Positions 10,430 to 22,327 of a DNA stretch of 64,000 nucleotides are shown here, one piece after another (the first letter of the stretch is position 1; each line of letters starts with the position of its first letter). The notes below the pieces were generated by a model. The model ran no database searches. It saw nothing but the letters and a program-made list of their open reading frames with translations, and was not told where the DNA came from. A program made the translations under genes and the position numbers. Source of the stretch: Arsenophonus sp052174455 (GTDB taxonomy: Bacteria > Pseudomonadota > Gammaproteobacteria > Enterobacterales > Enterobacteriaceae); contig JBQMRP010000034.1 of assembly GCA_052174455.1 (NCBI GenBank), positions 1 to 64,000 of the forward strand, written 5' to 3'.

Positions 10430-12022
10430 TAATTAGGAAATTAAATTTCTCTTTAAGAGAGATTAAAAACCACTCCTTATTACTAAAAACAGATAAAATC
10501 AGTTTATGGATCTATGTAAGTAAAAATTTACTCGAAGTGTCTATTCTTTGATCTAAAGCACTAATTTTAGTGATATTAATCATAATAGTTAGACTTATAA
10601 CTATTATTTTTTATTTTATGCATTCTTTCTAACAATAATTCCATTCTCTGCTTGCCAAGCTGAACAGCGGTAAAAGTAGCATGTTGCTACACGGCATGAA
10701 TTTGTATAGGGATCTCTGCACAGGGGAATATATTCATCAGAACAGCGGACCATCCCGTTTTATGGTTTTTGCGAGTTGTTATCTCTAGTGCTTTATACAT
10801 ATTCGGTAATAGTGCCAATCATTTCCTATTTAATAGGGAGTCTTAGTAACAGAGCATCTTAAAATGCCTCGCTGAAATATGGCTAATATAGCGCTCGATC
10901 ATCTCTTCCTACGTTAGAATCTACTACTAGCACTACTTAAGCCCGATAGTGATCGTAATGATTTACAACCACTTCCATTTTGATTAATACCGTACCTAAT
11001 CTTGATACGGATAGTGGTGTGGTTGTAAGGTAGCCTAGAGGTATTCACGCTGCCATACCCATTTTATCTTTTTAGCGAAATGTACTTTTCAGTAAAATCC
11101 GTATATTCTGCTTTCAGGAAAGTTTTCACTGAATTCCTAGCACGGATATACCCACAAAGATCAAGAAAGATGCTGAGGTTTTATCCATATTATATTTATG
11201 ACGTAGAAACCGAATGACAACAGCTGACAGATTTCTTTAAGCGCTCTTTTTTTTGAAAAACAGATCACCTCATACAATATGTTTAATATTCAGACTGCTA
11301 CAAGTAATGGAACGATGAACATCTGAATATTGATTCAGTTATCAAGCATAAGTGTGCAAGGCACAGAAGATATCAATTTCTATATTCTATTGCGTGCTCA
11401 CTGCGGAATAAATTCAGTTTGCGATTCAAAATAAAGCGTTAAGTCACACAAGCTAATTATTATTAAAAAGGTCAAATGAAGATGGGGTATATTGAAAATA
11501 ATGTTTTACCAGTCATAGTTGATAAAATATGGATCTACTGTGCTAAATAATGCTAAGTAGTTTTGACGCCATATTAATTCCAGGCTTTTAACTTATAGCT
11601 TTAAAAAATGACTATGGAGAACATTTAGGAAAATCAAAGCAGTAGTCATTCAGCGGAACATTCCATAACACAAGTGCTGCAGATAAGAATTCGCTCTACA
11701 AATAGATACACCCTAAAGTTAACACTTTCAGGATATTTTTAAGAAATTTATTTCAGTCATCATTAATGGTAAAAGCAATTTAATTGGGCGGAATGATATA
11801 TATGTTGATAAATTAGTCTCTAGACATCTTTCTAGATAAATAGTAATCGTCATCCTATCCGTATTCTTCAACTCTATTGACCCAGATTTATTTTTATGTT
11901 TATCCAGATAGTGAAGGAGACAGAAATTATTTCTAATTCCCTATAAATTATGAATTTATCAGAAAGCATACTTTTTATTATTGCCTCTTAATGCACATCT
12001 GTATACAGCGTCAGGGAATCAT
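10430..12022. mobile_element. Family B repeat, copy 1, truncated
   Basis: Collinear with 24780-26235, for example atcctatc..gtattcttcaa near 11850 against atcctgtcc..attcattaaa near 26090, and a shared ctttatacat.ttcggtaata block near 10790 and 25155. No open frame longer than a few tens of codons remains and I do not recognise the encoded protein. The right end is lost where a family A element begins. Copy 2 suggests a full length near 1.8 kb. Confidence 0.55.
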
Positions 12023-12024
12023 AC

Positions 12025-13420
12025 TCATTTCTAGTGATGAGTTTCAAAGAAAGTGCTGGTACCGTTTCTGATTAATTTCGTAAATAATATCAAGAACATA
12101 GAGATGATGTGCCATGAAAATCTACTCTACAAGTATCCACAAAACCAGATATTACCTCTAACCATTTACATAAACTCATTCGTAATAGCAGCAGGAAGCT
12201 GATATCTACTTGGTGTTGAGACGAAGCTCGAACCATATTGCTCAACATACTCAACACCGCTTTGTTAACGGGCAGCCATGCCGTTGATCGTAAAGGTTAT
12301 TTGCCATAATGAACTACATAAATTGCTATTGACAATGTCAAGATTAAAGCGCTTAAAGATTTATCGATCACAGCAGAAACGAAACATACTTTAACAATTT
12401 GTTTACCCCTTTATCTAAAGCCCACAAAAAGCGATGAAGAGCTACCTCATGACTGTACCTGCAAGGCGTAACTACAGGTAATTTTTAGAAGTTCTAGACT
12501 TTCTCGATAAAATCACATGATCTCTATGCTAATGCCATTGGCAAATTAAAAGCAATGGCTTAAAGAGCAGAGACATTGGTACCAGAATGATTTAAGCAAT
12601 ACGTACTACATTTATTTGTTGGTCGATGATGTTATATTTCGTCCTGGTCATAGGCAAACTGATCGCTTTTTCCTGCTGGTAAAATCGGCGAGGAAACTCC
12701 TCCCACTAGATGGATATAAGGAGTTCGTTGCAACAGAAAATGGTTATCAAAATCAGAAGTAAACTAGGAATAACTTTTTAATTACTGGTGAGCGTGGGTC
12801 TTAACCGTATCTGCATACTTGCTATGGGAGAGATGATGCTCTTAATTTTTTATAATGCAATGATAAAGATATCCCGGACATATGGCATCAACTCCATTAG
12901 CTACATAAAACAACTAATACACTCTGATTTCATTCCTTAAAGGCAATGTAACCGAAGTAAGGGTAATCTGCGGAAAATTTGAATAACAAGAGAGTTGCAA
13001 TGCCACTAATAAACCTTTTGATGCTTTGTTAGTAAGGTTTTTAGCGAACTATCTTGCAGCGGGGAATGAAGATGCTGAAAAAACGAAAAGAACGCGACTG
13101 GCATTCTATTCTTTCCCGTCATGGCGCTTGGCATCAATAAAAATGACGAATCAGATTGAATCTGTTTTTAATGATAGGTGAGGAATACGAAGTTGACGCG
13201 CGAAGCATTGTCTCATTCAAGGAATGTAACCCTTGAAATGCTATTTAAGCTATTCCAGTCTGTTCTTAACAGATAAAATCTGCTAATGGAATGTTAAGTT
13301 CCTGCGACCTTTGATGGTAAATAACACCTAATTTAAGGATATAAACTAATTTATGAAGCATCAAATTGGATCTTAATCATCATACACTGGATTTGTTAAT
13401 AACATAGTATTATGGTACCC
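12025..13420 (+). mobile_element. Family A element, copy 3 (plus orientation), decayed IS256-type
   Basis: Starts at a left end (tcatttctagtgatgag, 12028) and runs to a right end near 13400 (tacactggatttgttaataac). The transposase remnant is visible at about 13100-13170: cattctattctttcccg, gcttggcatcaataa, matching the FY.FP..HW.SIRT motif. Frameshifts are throughout. It adjoins, and probably truncated, the family B copy. Confidence 0.75.
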
Positions 13421-13469
13421 AATTTAATAGCCCCATATGAAGATGGGCTGGAAAGTCATAATTTCAATT

Positions 13470-13690
13470 ATAGTAAAAACTTGAGATTACTTTGTATCGA
13501 TATATTTTGATGTACAATCAGAAATTATCTAATTTAGTATTAGGTAGTGAAATTCCATTGCAGGATATGACAAATTAATTGAAAGTTAAACCTGAATTAT
13601 TCAAAAAAACTACACTATCTTGCGGAAAGTAACAGCTAGATAAAAGAAGAGCTACATTACAAACTACTTTATATTTTAGTAATTAATTAG
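13470..13690 (-). repeat. Repeat family D, copy 2, short and diverged
   Basis: The stretch atcgatatattttgatgtacaatc..ctccattgc type sequence aligns with 405-475 and 50470-50535. On the minus strand it reads CNGISLPNT where copy 1 reads CNGVLLPNT. It also shares a tail (aattattcaaaaaaact..ctat) with copy 3. Confidence 0.5.
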
Positions 13691-13784
13691 AAGAAATTTC
13701 GATTATTATTCTAGTTTTGAATGGTGCGTTTATGTAGTAATCAAAGGCTAGTATAGGAATAGATGAGCATTCAATAGATAGCTA

Positions 13785-14820
13785 TTTTAAAAAAGATTAT
13801 TGCTTTTCTTGCAGAGCAATTTTTAGCCACGACTGTATTTTCAATTGTTGTGATTTCAAACAATCCTCTCAAGATCAAATAATTCGGTAAATAAAACAAA
13901 CTCCTATACCATGGAAACTATTCAACTATCCTTATAATCATCTGATATAGCTGTTCATATTTTTAATATGGAACTCCTTACCAAGAACTCTCTAATTATA
14001 TAGTTTTATAAGATATTAATGACTAATTTTATTCTAATTAGCAAAGCATTTCCCATACTCTTTAACTTAATCTGAGGAAAGGATGGACTATTTATTAATG
14101 TAATTAACTCAAGAAAGCGGCTAACATACTCTACATTAAACTCTTCAAAAATCTTATTATTCACATGACACTATCGATTCGATCGATGAAGACTGCGATT
14201 TGTTCTTTCTTTTTATCTCCTCTTATCCCGTATTTTCTACCTTTCTATCTGGAGTAGAATAATTCTCTTTAAAGAATTCAGAGAAAATTTTTCATTAAAT
14301 TCAACAATACAACTTAATACATTTATCTTGCCTGTCGACGCTGAATCAAGGAGGCAATAAGGCTATCTAAACACTGTTTTCAAATCAATGTCTGTTCGTT
14401 TTTCTAACTTCCCCGTAAAGTTAATCTATTCAACATATATTACAGATAACTAAACCATTTATCTTTAAAATATACTCTCGCTAGAAGATTTCAAATAAGA
14501 TTGTTAAATGTTTTCTTGAAATTAAAGATTTTTGAATTAAAATCACTGTAACTCTAAGGAATATCTAAAATAGACAACATGTTCACTGTGACAATATAGA
14601 AAAGATAAAGTGGGATGAGTTATTTCAATGCATGAATCGAGATCATATAATAGATTATCGTCGAGCTAACTAATGAGATACAATTTATGTTGCCAGAAAG
14701 TAAGAAAAGAATCTCTTTTATTATATGACTATTTGCTTTTTCATAGAACCGATGTAGCAAAATCTTTCATACAGTATGAATTATTTCTACTAATAATCTT
14801 TGTTAACAAGCCTAAAAAAA
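13785..14820 (-). mobile_element. Family C element, copy 1: decayed insertion sequence
   Basis: Collinear with 31650-32678 and with the two halves at 24355-24780 and 26600-27258. Blocks shared by all copies include the agcaatttttagccac region, the ctaacata..ctacattaaact region and the cgagctaactaatgagata end. A zinc-ribbon transposase start can be read in copy 3. Here the frames are broken. The plus-strand 97-codon frame at 14673-14966 overlaps its end and shows no sign of being a gene. Confidence 0.6.
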
Positions 14821-15046
14821 ATACAACGATTTCATTTAATTCATACTTTTTTTTTGAAAGTGAAGAAGTGATGAAAGGTATTGATTTTATCAATACCGAT
14901 AAAAGCAAATTATATATCCGAAATTTTTTATTAAAAAACATGAATATTATAGATAATTGTAAGTAAATATTTGTTATATTTAATATCCTTTATAACCAAT
15001 TAGCACCTCGCTTTAAGATGAGGGTTCTTTTCGTCAAAACAATCTT

Positions 15047-18000
15047 ATGCTACAAATTTATTATTCTAATCAATTAAATATTCATAAAGAACTTATTTCT
15101 AGTTTAATCAAAAATCATCCCTTGAACCATGCTTTTGCACAAGAAATTATTTTGATTCAAAGCCCAGGTATGTCGAAATGGCTACAAATAAATCTTGCGC
15201 AAAGCATTGGAATTTCTGCTAACATTTCTTTTTCGCTACCGGCAACTTTTATTTGGAACATGTTTACTCGGGTTTTACCTAATATTCCACAAGAGAGTGC
15301 TTTTACCAAAAGGGCAATAGCTTGGAAATTAATGACAATTTTGCCTTCCGTGCTACACGAACGTAAATTTAAACTTCTTAAACGATATCTAAATGAAGAT
15401 CTCGATAAACGTAAATTATATCAGTTATCAGCTCGTATTGCAGATCTATTTGAGAAATATTTAATTTACCGTCCGGAATGGTTAGAAATTTGGTGCAAAA
15501 ACCAATTAATTGAAGGGGTAAGTGATAATCAGCGATGGCAAAAATATCTTTGGTTAGCGTTGATAGAGTACACGGAAAAGATTAATCAACCTAAATGGCA
15601 TTTGGCAAATCTCTATCAGAAATTTATACAAAAGTTGCAACTTAATCTGCCTTTACATACTAGATTACCGAAGCGTGTATTTATCTGTGGTATTTCTGCA
15701 TTACCCCCGGTTTATTTGCAGGTATTAAATGCTCTTGGGCAGCATATAGATATTCATTTAATGTTTACTAATCCATGTCGTTATTATTGGAGAAATGTTC
15801 AAAACTATGCTTCTTTGACAAGACTTGAACAACGTAAATTAAAAAATTATCAAAATCAACATGAAATTGCGCGTTTCAAGGAAGAAAGTTCACCTAACAT
15901 CTTGTTTAATCAACAAGATAAACAATTTTTAACTAATCCATTATTAGCTTCTTGGGGTAAATTAGGCCGTGACAACCTCTATTTTTTGTCTCAGCTAGAG
16001 CAATCTAATGAAATTGCTGCTTTTATAGATTTACCACGTGATTGTTTATTACACCAAGTTCAGCAAGATATTCTAGATTCAGAAGATCATGCTCAACTTG
16101 GTTTAACCGAAGCTAGTTATAATAATAGTTATTCAAAAAGGAAATTAAGCAAACAAGATAAATCCTTAACATTTCATTCATGTCATAGCTTACAACGTGA
16201 AGTCGAAGTATTACAAGATTATTTATTGCGTCTATTTGAAGAAGATCCAAGTCTAAGACCAAAAGATATAATTGTAATGGTGGCTGATATAGATAGTTAT
16301 GCACCTTATATACAAGCGGTGTTTAATCATACATCGCCTGAACGTCGGCTACCTTTTTCTATTTCAGATCGAAAAGCTAAGCAAGTTCATCCTATTTTGC
16401 GGGCTTTTATTTCATTACTTGATTTACCCCAAAGTCGTTTCAGTACAGAGCAGGTATTGGCTTTATTAGAAGTACCTAGTTTAGCTCGCCGATTTTCTAT
16501 CTATGAAAATGAATTACTTTTATTACGTCGATGGATTAATGAATCAGGTATACGTTGGGGGCTTGATGATGAAAATCTTTCTATGCTGAAGTTACCAGCA
16601 ACAGGACAAAATACCTGGGCTTTTGGTTTGAATAGAATGCTGCTTGGTTATGTAATGGATAGTCAAATAGGAATATGGAATAAAATTTTACCTTATGATG
16701 AATGTACAGGGTTATATGCTAAATTAGCTGGGAAACTTGCTGAATTTATTGATTCATTGACTAGTTGGAAAAATGAACTTAATCAGGAACGAAAATTGTT
16801 AGAATGGTTACCATTATGTCAATGTCTTTTAGATGCTTTTTTTAAGGTTGATGAAAAAATTCAAGCAATATTCGTATTTATACTCCAGCAATGGAAAAAA
16901 ACTATTGAGACTGGAATAGTGGAAAAATATGAAGAATTAGTTCCTGTATCGCTTATTCGTGATGAGTTAGCGGCATGTTTTGATGATGAAAAAATTAGTC
17001 AATGTTTTCTTACTGGTAAAATTAATTTTTGTATTCTAATGGCTATGCGTTCTATTCCTTTTAAAGTTGTGTGTTTATTAGGTATGAACGATCGGATATA
17101 TCCATGCTCAATACCTCCATTGTGGTTTGATTTAATGGTTGAACAGCCACAACTTGGTGACAGAAAGCGTCGAGATGATGATCGTTATCTATTTTTAGAA
17201 GCTTTAAATTCTGCTTCTCAACTATTTTATCTTAGCTATATTGGATATGCTATACGTGACAATCAAATAAATAATCCCTCGATTTTAGTAAATGAATTAA
17301 TTGATTATATTAGCCAAAGTTTTTGTTTAGAGGGTGATGAACATTTAAATATTGATCTTAGTGCTAATAGAGTAAAAGAACATTTAATTAATAAACACAC
17401 GCGAGTCCCTTTTGCGACAGAGAATTATTTGCTTAATAGTCCTCATCAGAGTTATGCTAATGAATGGCTATTAGTAGCCAAAAAACAAGGTAATCTACAG
17501 TCTAAGTTCTGCACACCATTAAGGCCAACAATTGAGCCTGAGAATAAAATATTTTTAGAACAGTTACTCGATTTTTATCGACATCCAATCCGTGTTTTTT
17601 TTCAAAAAAGATTAAAAGTTACTTTTTTTAATGAAAAAGTACAATTACCCGAAAATGAGCCTTTTGTTGTAAATAATTTACAACGATATAAATTTAATGA
17701 ACGCTTACTTAATGCTATGATTTATAAAGAGTCGCTAGAGGAGCTATTAACTACTTTACAGGCAACAGGTGGATTACCGGCAGGACATTTTGGCCAAATT
17801 TATTTAGAAAAACAGATTCAAGATCTGCAGCCATTAGCTGATAAAATAAAGATAAATTGCCATGAATATTTTAATAAACTATTTATTGAACCCTTCGAGA
17901 ATATTTATTTGTCTGGAGAATTACGAAATATTCAAAAAAACGGAATCATTCGTTATCGTCCTGCAAATTTAACGATTAGTGATGGTTTATCACTATGGAT

Positions 18001-18427
18001 AGAACATTTAATTTTTTGTTTAACTATTAAATCTGGTGAAAGTTATTATTGGGGAAGAAATAACAGTGAATGGTGTTTTAAGCCGGTGGACAAATATCAA
18101 GCAAAAATATATTTACAACAATTTCTTGATGGTTATCAAGAGGGAATGAATTCACCATTGCCACTTTTTACTAAAAGTGGATGGAATTGGTTAATGTCAT
18201 GCTATAATAAAAAAACTAATCAATTTGATTTTGAGTCTAAAACTATTTCAAAAAAAGCAAAAAAGCAACTTATTCAATCTTTACAAGGTACATATAATCA
18301 GTCTGGTGAGATGGAAGATAGGTATATTAGTAGAGCTTTCAATAAAATTGATAGCAATTTGCTTAAAACGATACAAAAAAAGACACGTACTTATTTATTA
18401 ACAATGGCAATGTTTAGAATAAAATAA
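15047..18427 (+). CDS. recC: RecBCD enzyme subunit RecC
   Basis: Subunit of exonuclease V that splits duplex ends and reads Chi during double-strand break repair. The 1126-residue product is close to E. coli RecC (1122) and matches it end to end: SPGMSKWLQINLAQ (about 39), SFSLPATFIWNMFTRVLP (about 61), VFICGISALPPVYLQ, DIIVMVADIDSYAPYIQAVF, ESGIRWGLDD, and MRSIPFKVVCLLGMNDR. No stop or frameshift interrupts it. In E. coli the order is recC-ptrA-recB-recD; here a dead insertion sequence follows directly and none of the partners is in the window. The protein has no nuclease motif of its own, so its use depends on recB and recD elsewhere. The start ATG at 15047 aligns with the family start; the ribosome site is poor. 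Confidence 0.95.
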   Translation: MLQIYYSNQLNIHKELISSLIKNHPLNHAFAQEIILIQSPGMSKWLQINLAQSIGISANISFSLPATFIWNMFTRVLPNIPQESAFTKRAIAWKLMTILPSVLHERKFKLLKRYLNEDLDKRKLYQLSARIADLFEKYLIYRPEWLEIWCKNQLIEGVSDNQRWQKYLWLALIEYTEKINQPKWHLANLYQKFIQKLQLNLPLHTRLPKRVFICGISALPPVYLQVLNALGQHIDIHLMFTNPCRYYWRNVQNYASLTRLEQRKLKNYQNQHEIARFKEESSPNILFNQQDKQFLTNPLLASWGKLGRDNLYFLSQLEQSNEIAAFIDLPRDCLLHQVQQDILDSEDHAQLGLTEASYNNSYSKRKLSKQDKSLTFHSCHSLQREVEVLQDYLLRLFEEDPSLRPKDIIVMVADIDSYAPYIQAVFNHTSPERRLPFSISDRKAKQVHPILRAFISLLDLPQSRFSTEQVLALLEVPSLARRFSIYENELLLLRRWINESGIRWGLDDENLSMLKLPATGQNTWAFGLNRMLLGYVMDSQIGIWNKILPYDECTGLYAKLAGKLAEFIDSLTSWKNELNQERKLLEWLPLCQCLLDAFFKVDEKIQAIFVFILQQWKKTIETGIVEKYEELVPVSLIRDELAACFDDEKISQCFLTGKINFCILMAMRSIPFKVVCLLGMNDRIYPCSIPPLWFDLMVEQPQLGDRKRRDDDRYLFLEALNSASQLFYLSYIGYAIRDNQINNPSILVNELIDYISQSFCLEGDEHLNIDLSANRVKEHLINKHTRVPFATENYLLNSPHQSYANEWLLVAKKQGNLQSKFCTPLRPTIEPENKIFLEQLLDFYRHPIRVFFQKRLKVTFFNEKVQLPENEPFVVNNLQRYKFNERLLNAMIYKESLEELLTTLQATGGLPAGHFGQIYLEKQIQDLQPLADKIKINCHEYFNKLFIEPFENIYLSGELRNIQKNGIIRYRPANLTISDGLSLWIEHLIFCLTIKSGESYYWGRNNSEWCFKPVDKYQAKIYLQQFLDGYQEGMNSPLPLFTKSGWNWLMSCYNKKTNQFDFESKTISKKAKKQLIQSLQGTYNQSGEMEDRYISRAFNKIDSNLLKTIQKKTRTYLLTMAMFRIK

Positions 18428-18459
18428 AGAGAATGTAATAAGATGTTTTAAATGATAAG

Positions 18460-19882
18460 GATTTATTAGTAAATTTGATATATAATATTCAGTCTAAGTC
18501 GCTCGAATGTTTCGTGAATCTATTATTCATTCTTAAATTGGATGTGTTTACCACTAAAGTTAGCAGGTGAAATTTCCTTAGTTGGTTCCAGATTTTCTGA
18601 GTAGACGGAATCAACTTAGATGCCATTGAAAGGGTTATTTTATCAAAGTACAGTTCTTTACGCGTAAAATTCGTAAGATCATTGTCACAAAAGCCGACTT
18701 CAATTAGATTCGTGATTCTTATTGATGCCAAGTGTGGCTGATAAAAAGGCATAGAATGCCACCTGTTCTTCTCGATCTTTCTCCAGCTTTTTCATTACTA
18801 CATGATATTTATCTGAAAATTTACCAAAAAAAAATATCAAGGAATTTATTAATGGCATCAGAGATCTCTGTTAGCTAGATCTCCTATCAAATTTACAACC
18901 TTAACTTTCGGTTGCATATTTTTGAAAAGTAAATCGTCAAGACATCAGCTATTTTATGTGCTACCAAACAGCATTTGTGCTACACGCCCGGGAATATTTT
19001 TGCCGTTGCCTCCTAAAAACGAGGGCACCCGTCTCCAGTAGCAAGTCAGGAAATATTTAAGTCCAGTCGGCGCTTACAAACTATTAAGAAGTTTAGCCAG
19101 AACGTTCTGACTCTCAATAACCATCTTTGAGCATAAACTGGCTCCTTGCGTCCATAGACAGTAAAGCTGCTTTAACTAGCGAGTAAAAGAGGATTAGCTT
19201 GTCTAACAGGAGTAAATATCATTAACTTACTAATAAACATTAGCGATATCGCTTAAATCATGCAACTACCATTACCTGTACTCTTTAATCCATTGCTTTT
19301 TCAGTCTTCTGATGGTACTGCAGGTAGAGTATGTGCTTTTCATCGAGAAAAGTCTAGATATTCATGAAAATCACTGGTGAAGAGATTATGCCCACAATAT
19401 GGGGTGGAAGGATACCCCTAAAGTCAAGGTAGAAACTCTTTGACGTTTTAATACTTCAAATAAGGCGACTCCAGTAGCTATTGAACTATATTCTGTTACC
19501 GCTACACGATTTCATAATCTTAGGTACTTTAATCTCAATATCGCCAAATAGCAGTTTATATGATTTATTATGGCAAATAACCATTACGGATCACGACATG
19601 CCTCACATTAAACCAAGGCAGCGTTGAGTATATATTTTGTTGCAGTATCCTTTAGAGAGCTTACCCTCAACCGTGCTGTCTATCAATTATCTGGAATTCA
19701 GCATTACGGATTAGTTCATGCAAGGGTTCAGGATAAATATCTAGTTTCGCGGATACCTTGTAGGATGGACTTTTCATGGCATATCATCTCTCTGTTGTTG
19801 AAATCATCCACTAAATCAATCAGAATGATAAAAGGCTATCATCTTCGAAACTCCATACACTAGAAATAAGCATAATTCTATG
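18460..19882 (-). mobile_element. Family A element, copy 4: decayed IS256-type
   Basis: Complete-length copy between recC and glyA. Right-end sequence (cttcgtgaatctattattcattctta type, 18511-18538) and left-end sequence (gaaactccatacactagaaataagca near 19850) are both present. Minus-strand traces of the transposase include the region 18700-18760. The 87-codon minus-strand frame at 18489-18752 is part of the wreck. Confidence 0.75.
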
Positions 19883-19985
19883 GCAATTTTTATTTTGGGG
19901 CTATTTCAGTGAATTAAAAATTTTACACGATATGGTATTATTTAGTTAAATAAAAATTTAAAATGTAGTTGATCAGGAGAAGTAA

Positions 19986-21239
19986 ATGTTAAAGCATGAA
20001 ATGAATATTGCAGATTATGATCAAGAATTATGGCAGGCAATGAAAAATGAAATTAAACGTCAGGAAGAACATATTGAATTAATTGCTTCAGAAAATTATA
20101 CTACTCCAAGAGTTATGCAGGCTCAAGGTTCACAACTTACGAATAAATACGCCGAAGGCTATCCTGGTAAACGTTATTATGGTGGTTGTGAATATGTTGA
20201 TATTATTGAACAACTCGCTATAGATCGCGCAAAAACTTTATTTGATGCAGATTTTGCTAATGTTCAGCCACACTCAGGTTCACAAGCTAACACTGCTGTT
20301 TATATGGCCTTATTAAAACCAGGTGATACGGTATTAGGGATGAATTTGTCCCATGGTGGACATTTAACTCATGGATCACCCGTTAATTTTTCTGGCAAAC
20401 TTTATAATATCGTTCCTTATGGAATCGATGAAAAAGGTAAAATTGATTACAACGATATAGCCACTAAGGCACAAAAGCATAAACCTAAAATGATTGTTGG
20501 TGGTTTTTCGGCTTATTCAGGTGTGATAGACTGGGCTAAAATGCGTCAAATTGCAGATAGTATAGCTGCTTATTTATTTGTTGATATGGCGCATATTGCT
20601 GGCTTGATCGCCGCTGCTGTTTATCCTAATCCCCTTCCCCATGCACATGTCGTAACAACGACTACTCATAAAACTTTAGCCGGACCTCGTGGTGGTTTAA
20701 TTTTAGCTAAAGGTGGTGATGAGGCGTTTTATAAAAAACTAAATTCTGCCGTATTTCCTGGCGCTCAAGGTGGTCCGTTAATGCATGTTATTGCTGGTAA
20801 AGCGATTGCGCTAAAAGAAGCAATGGAGGTTGAATTTAAAACTTATCAACTGCAAATTATTAAAAATGCAAAAGTAATGGTTGAAATCTTTATTAAGCGT
20901 GGTTACAAAATTGTTTCTGGTAGTACAGAAAACCATTTATTTTTATTAGATTTACTGGATAAAGGGATTACTGGTATGGAGGCAGCCGCTGCGCTTGGTC
21001 ATGCTAATATTACCGTCAATAAAAATTGTGTACCAAACGATCCTCAGAGTTCATTTATTACTTCAGGTATTCGTATTGGTTCACCAGCCATTACTCGTCG
21101 TGGTTTTAAAGAAAAAGAATCAGCTGAATTAGCTAATTGGATATGTGATATTTTGGAGAAAATTAATGATGAAAGTGTGATCCACAATGTAAGACAAAAA
21201 GTCTTATCGATTTGCCAGAATTTTCCTATTTATGTATAA
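19986..21239 (+). CDS. glyA: Serine hydroxymethyltransferase
   Basis: PLP enzyme converting serine and tetrahydrofolate to glycine and 5,10-methylenetetrahydrofolate, the main one-carbon source for purines, thymidylate and methionine. It has 417 residues, identical in length to E. coli GlyA, with near-identical blocks: QEEHIELIASENYTTPRVMQ (27-46), YAEGYPGKRYYGGCEYVD (55-72), LFVDMAHIAGL, and TTTTHKTLAGPRGG with the PLP lysine at 229. The start ATG at 19986 has GGAGAAG 5 bases upstream. The gene stands alone between a dead insertion sequence and the remains of hcaT. It links to purB and folB in this window through folate and purine metabolism. Confidence 0.97.
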   Translation: MLKHEMNIADYDQELWQAMKNEIKRQEEHIELIASENYTTPRVMQAQGSQLTNKYAEGYPGKRYYGGCEYVDIIEQLAIDRAKTLFDADFANVQPHSGSQANTAVYMALLKPGDTVLGMNLSHGGHLTHGSPVNFSGKLYNIVPYGIDEKGKIDYNDIATKAQKHKPKMIVGGFSAYSGVIDWAKMRQIADSIAAYLFVDMAHIAGLIAAAVYPNPLPHAHVVTTTTHKTLAGPRGGLILAKGGDEAFYKKLNSAVFPGAQGGPLMHVIAGKAIALKEAMEVEFKTYQLQIIKNAKVMVEIFIKRGYKIVSGSTENHLFLLDLLDKGITGMEAAAALGHANITVNKNCVPNDPQSSFITSGIRIGSPAITRRGFKEKESAELANWICDILEKINDESVIHNVRQKVLSICQNFPIYV

Positions 21240-21324
21240 ATAAGTTAAAATTTAATAGTCAATTTCAGACCATTTTAGTTGTTAACTGATATTAGTTTTA
21301 TATCAATAATCAAATAAGAATATA

Positions 21325-22327
21325 ATAATTGTTATTCCATTAACACATTGGCTGATGTTAGCTTATTTCACTTATTTTTATTTATAGAATTTTTGTTCTT
21401 ATCACAATTTATCTAAGTTCTCAAGAACTTGATGTCAATATAATTGGTCGCTTATTAGTCCTCAAACTTACTACTAGTTTTATTGGTTCTTTTATGAATG
21501 CACCGATACTGAAAGAAGGCAATCATCTCATTATCACTTTACGTTTATTTTCTGACTTAACTCTGATTTTTGTTATTGAATTTATTGTAAGTTTCTATTA
21601 GTTAGAGTTATCATTTTAATATGTTAAATTTCAATCTGTTTTTTCTGACAATATCTTTAACTGGATGCGTTAGCCACAAATTAGTAAAAACAGTTAATAT
21701 TGATTATAGCAAATTTGAGGTTTTAGGTTTAATTCTATTTATTATTATCTCTTCTCGGATTGGTTATTTGGCGAATAAATAAGAGTATAAAATAATTATT
21801 TATGTATTAATTATCAATATAATTATTATTTTGTTGACAATGTTATTAAAACATACTGTTTTACTTAAACTCCACTAATCATAAGATGATAATTCAACTA
21901 TATCAGTGAATCGATTATTAGTCTGTCATGGTCTTTAAATATTGTTGCTGAAGTGATTAAATTTATATTTAGCTGTCTTCTTTTTGTTATTAACAGATAT
22001 AAGTGAATTATGATTATTATCATCCAATTATGTAGTCATTTGTTGAGATTAATAGCCAGTTTTATCACTTTACTGATACTGATAATTAACCCACTTTTAT
22101 ATAGTGGTACTTTTACCATTCATTATCTTTCGACAATGCATTTTATTAGTGCACACAGTGGCAGCGAAGATGAAATTATTCCGCTACAAGTATTTCATTC
22201 GCTATTATGACTAAAGAATAATTTAGTAGTAGTGATGATCGTAGTGGGGTTTTTATATGAACATTTACCATTTTTATCAAAATGGTATTTAATTAATAAT
22301 ATGAATTACTATTCAGGTATATTTTAG
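21325..22327 (+). pseudogene. hcaT: Decayed MFS transporter, HcaT family
   Basis: Plus-strand fragments in order match E. coli HcaT (3-phenylpropionate transporter family): HWLMLAYFTYF (family TRWLALGYFTYF), VNIIGRLLVL..SFIGSFMNAP..., LRLFSDLTLIF, NLFF, YSKFEVLGL, then YSGTFTIHYLSTMHFISAHSGSE (22085-22165; family HCGTFTVCHLAAMRYIAARQGSE) and FLYEHL. Frame changes and stops occur throughout, so it is not functional. The 66-codon frame at 22010-22210 is the best-preserved piece. The gene lies between glyA and suhB. Confidence 0.7.

Noticed and set aside
14673..14966. 97-codon frame ahead of recC
   Set aside because: Overlaps the end of a decayed family C element, has no recognisable protein features, and an antisense frame of similar length covers it.
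22010..22210. 66-codon frame as a small membrane protein
   Set aside because: It is a surviving piece of the hcaT pseudogene, with family fragments before and after it in other frames.
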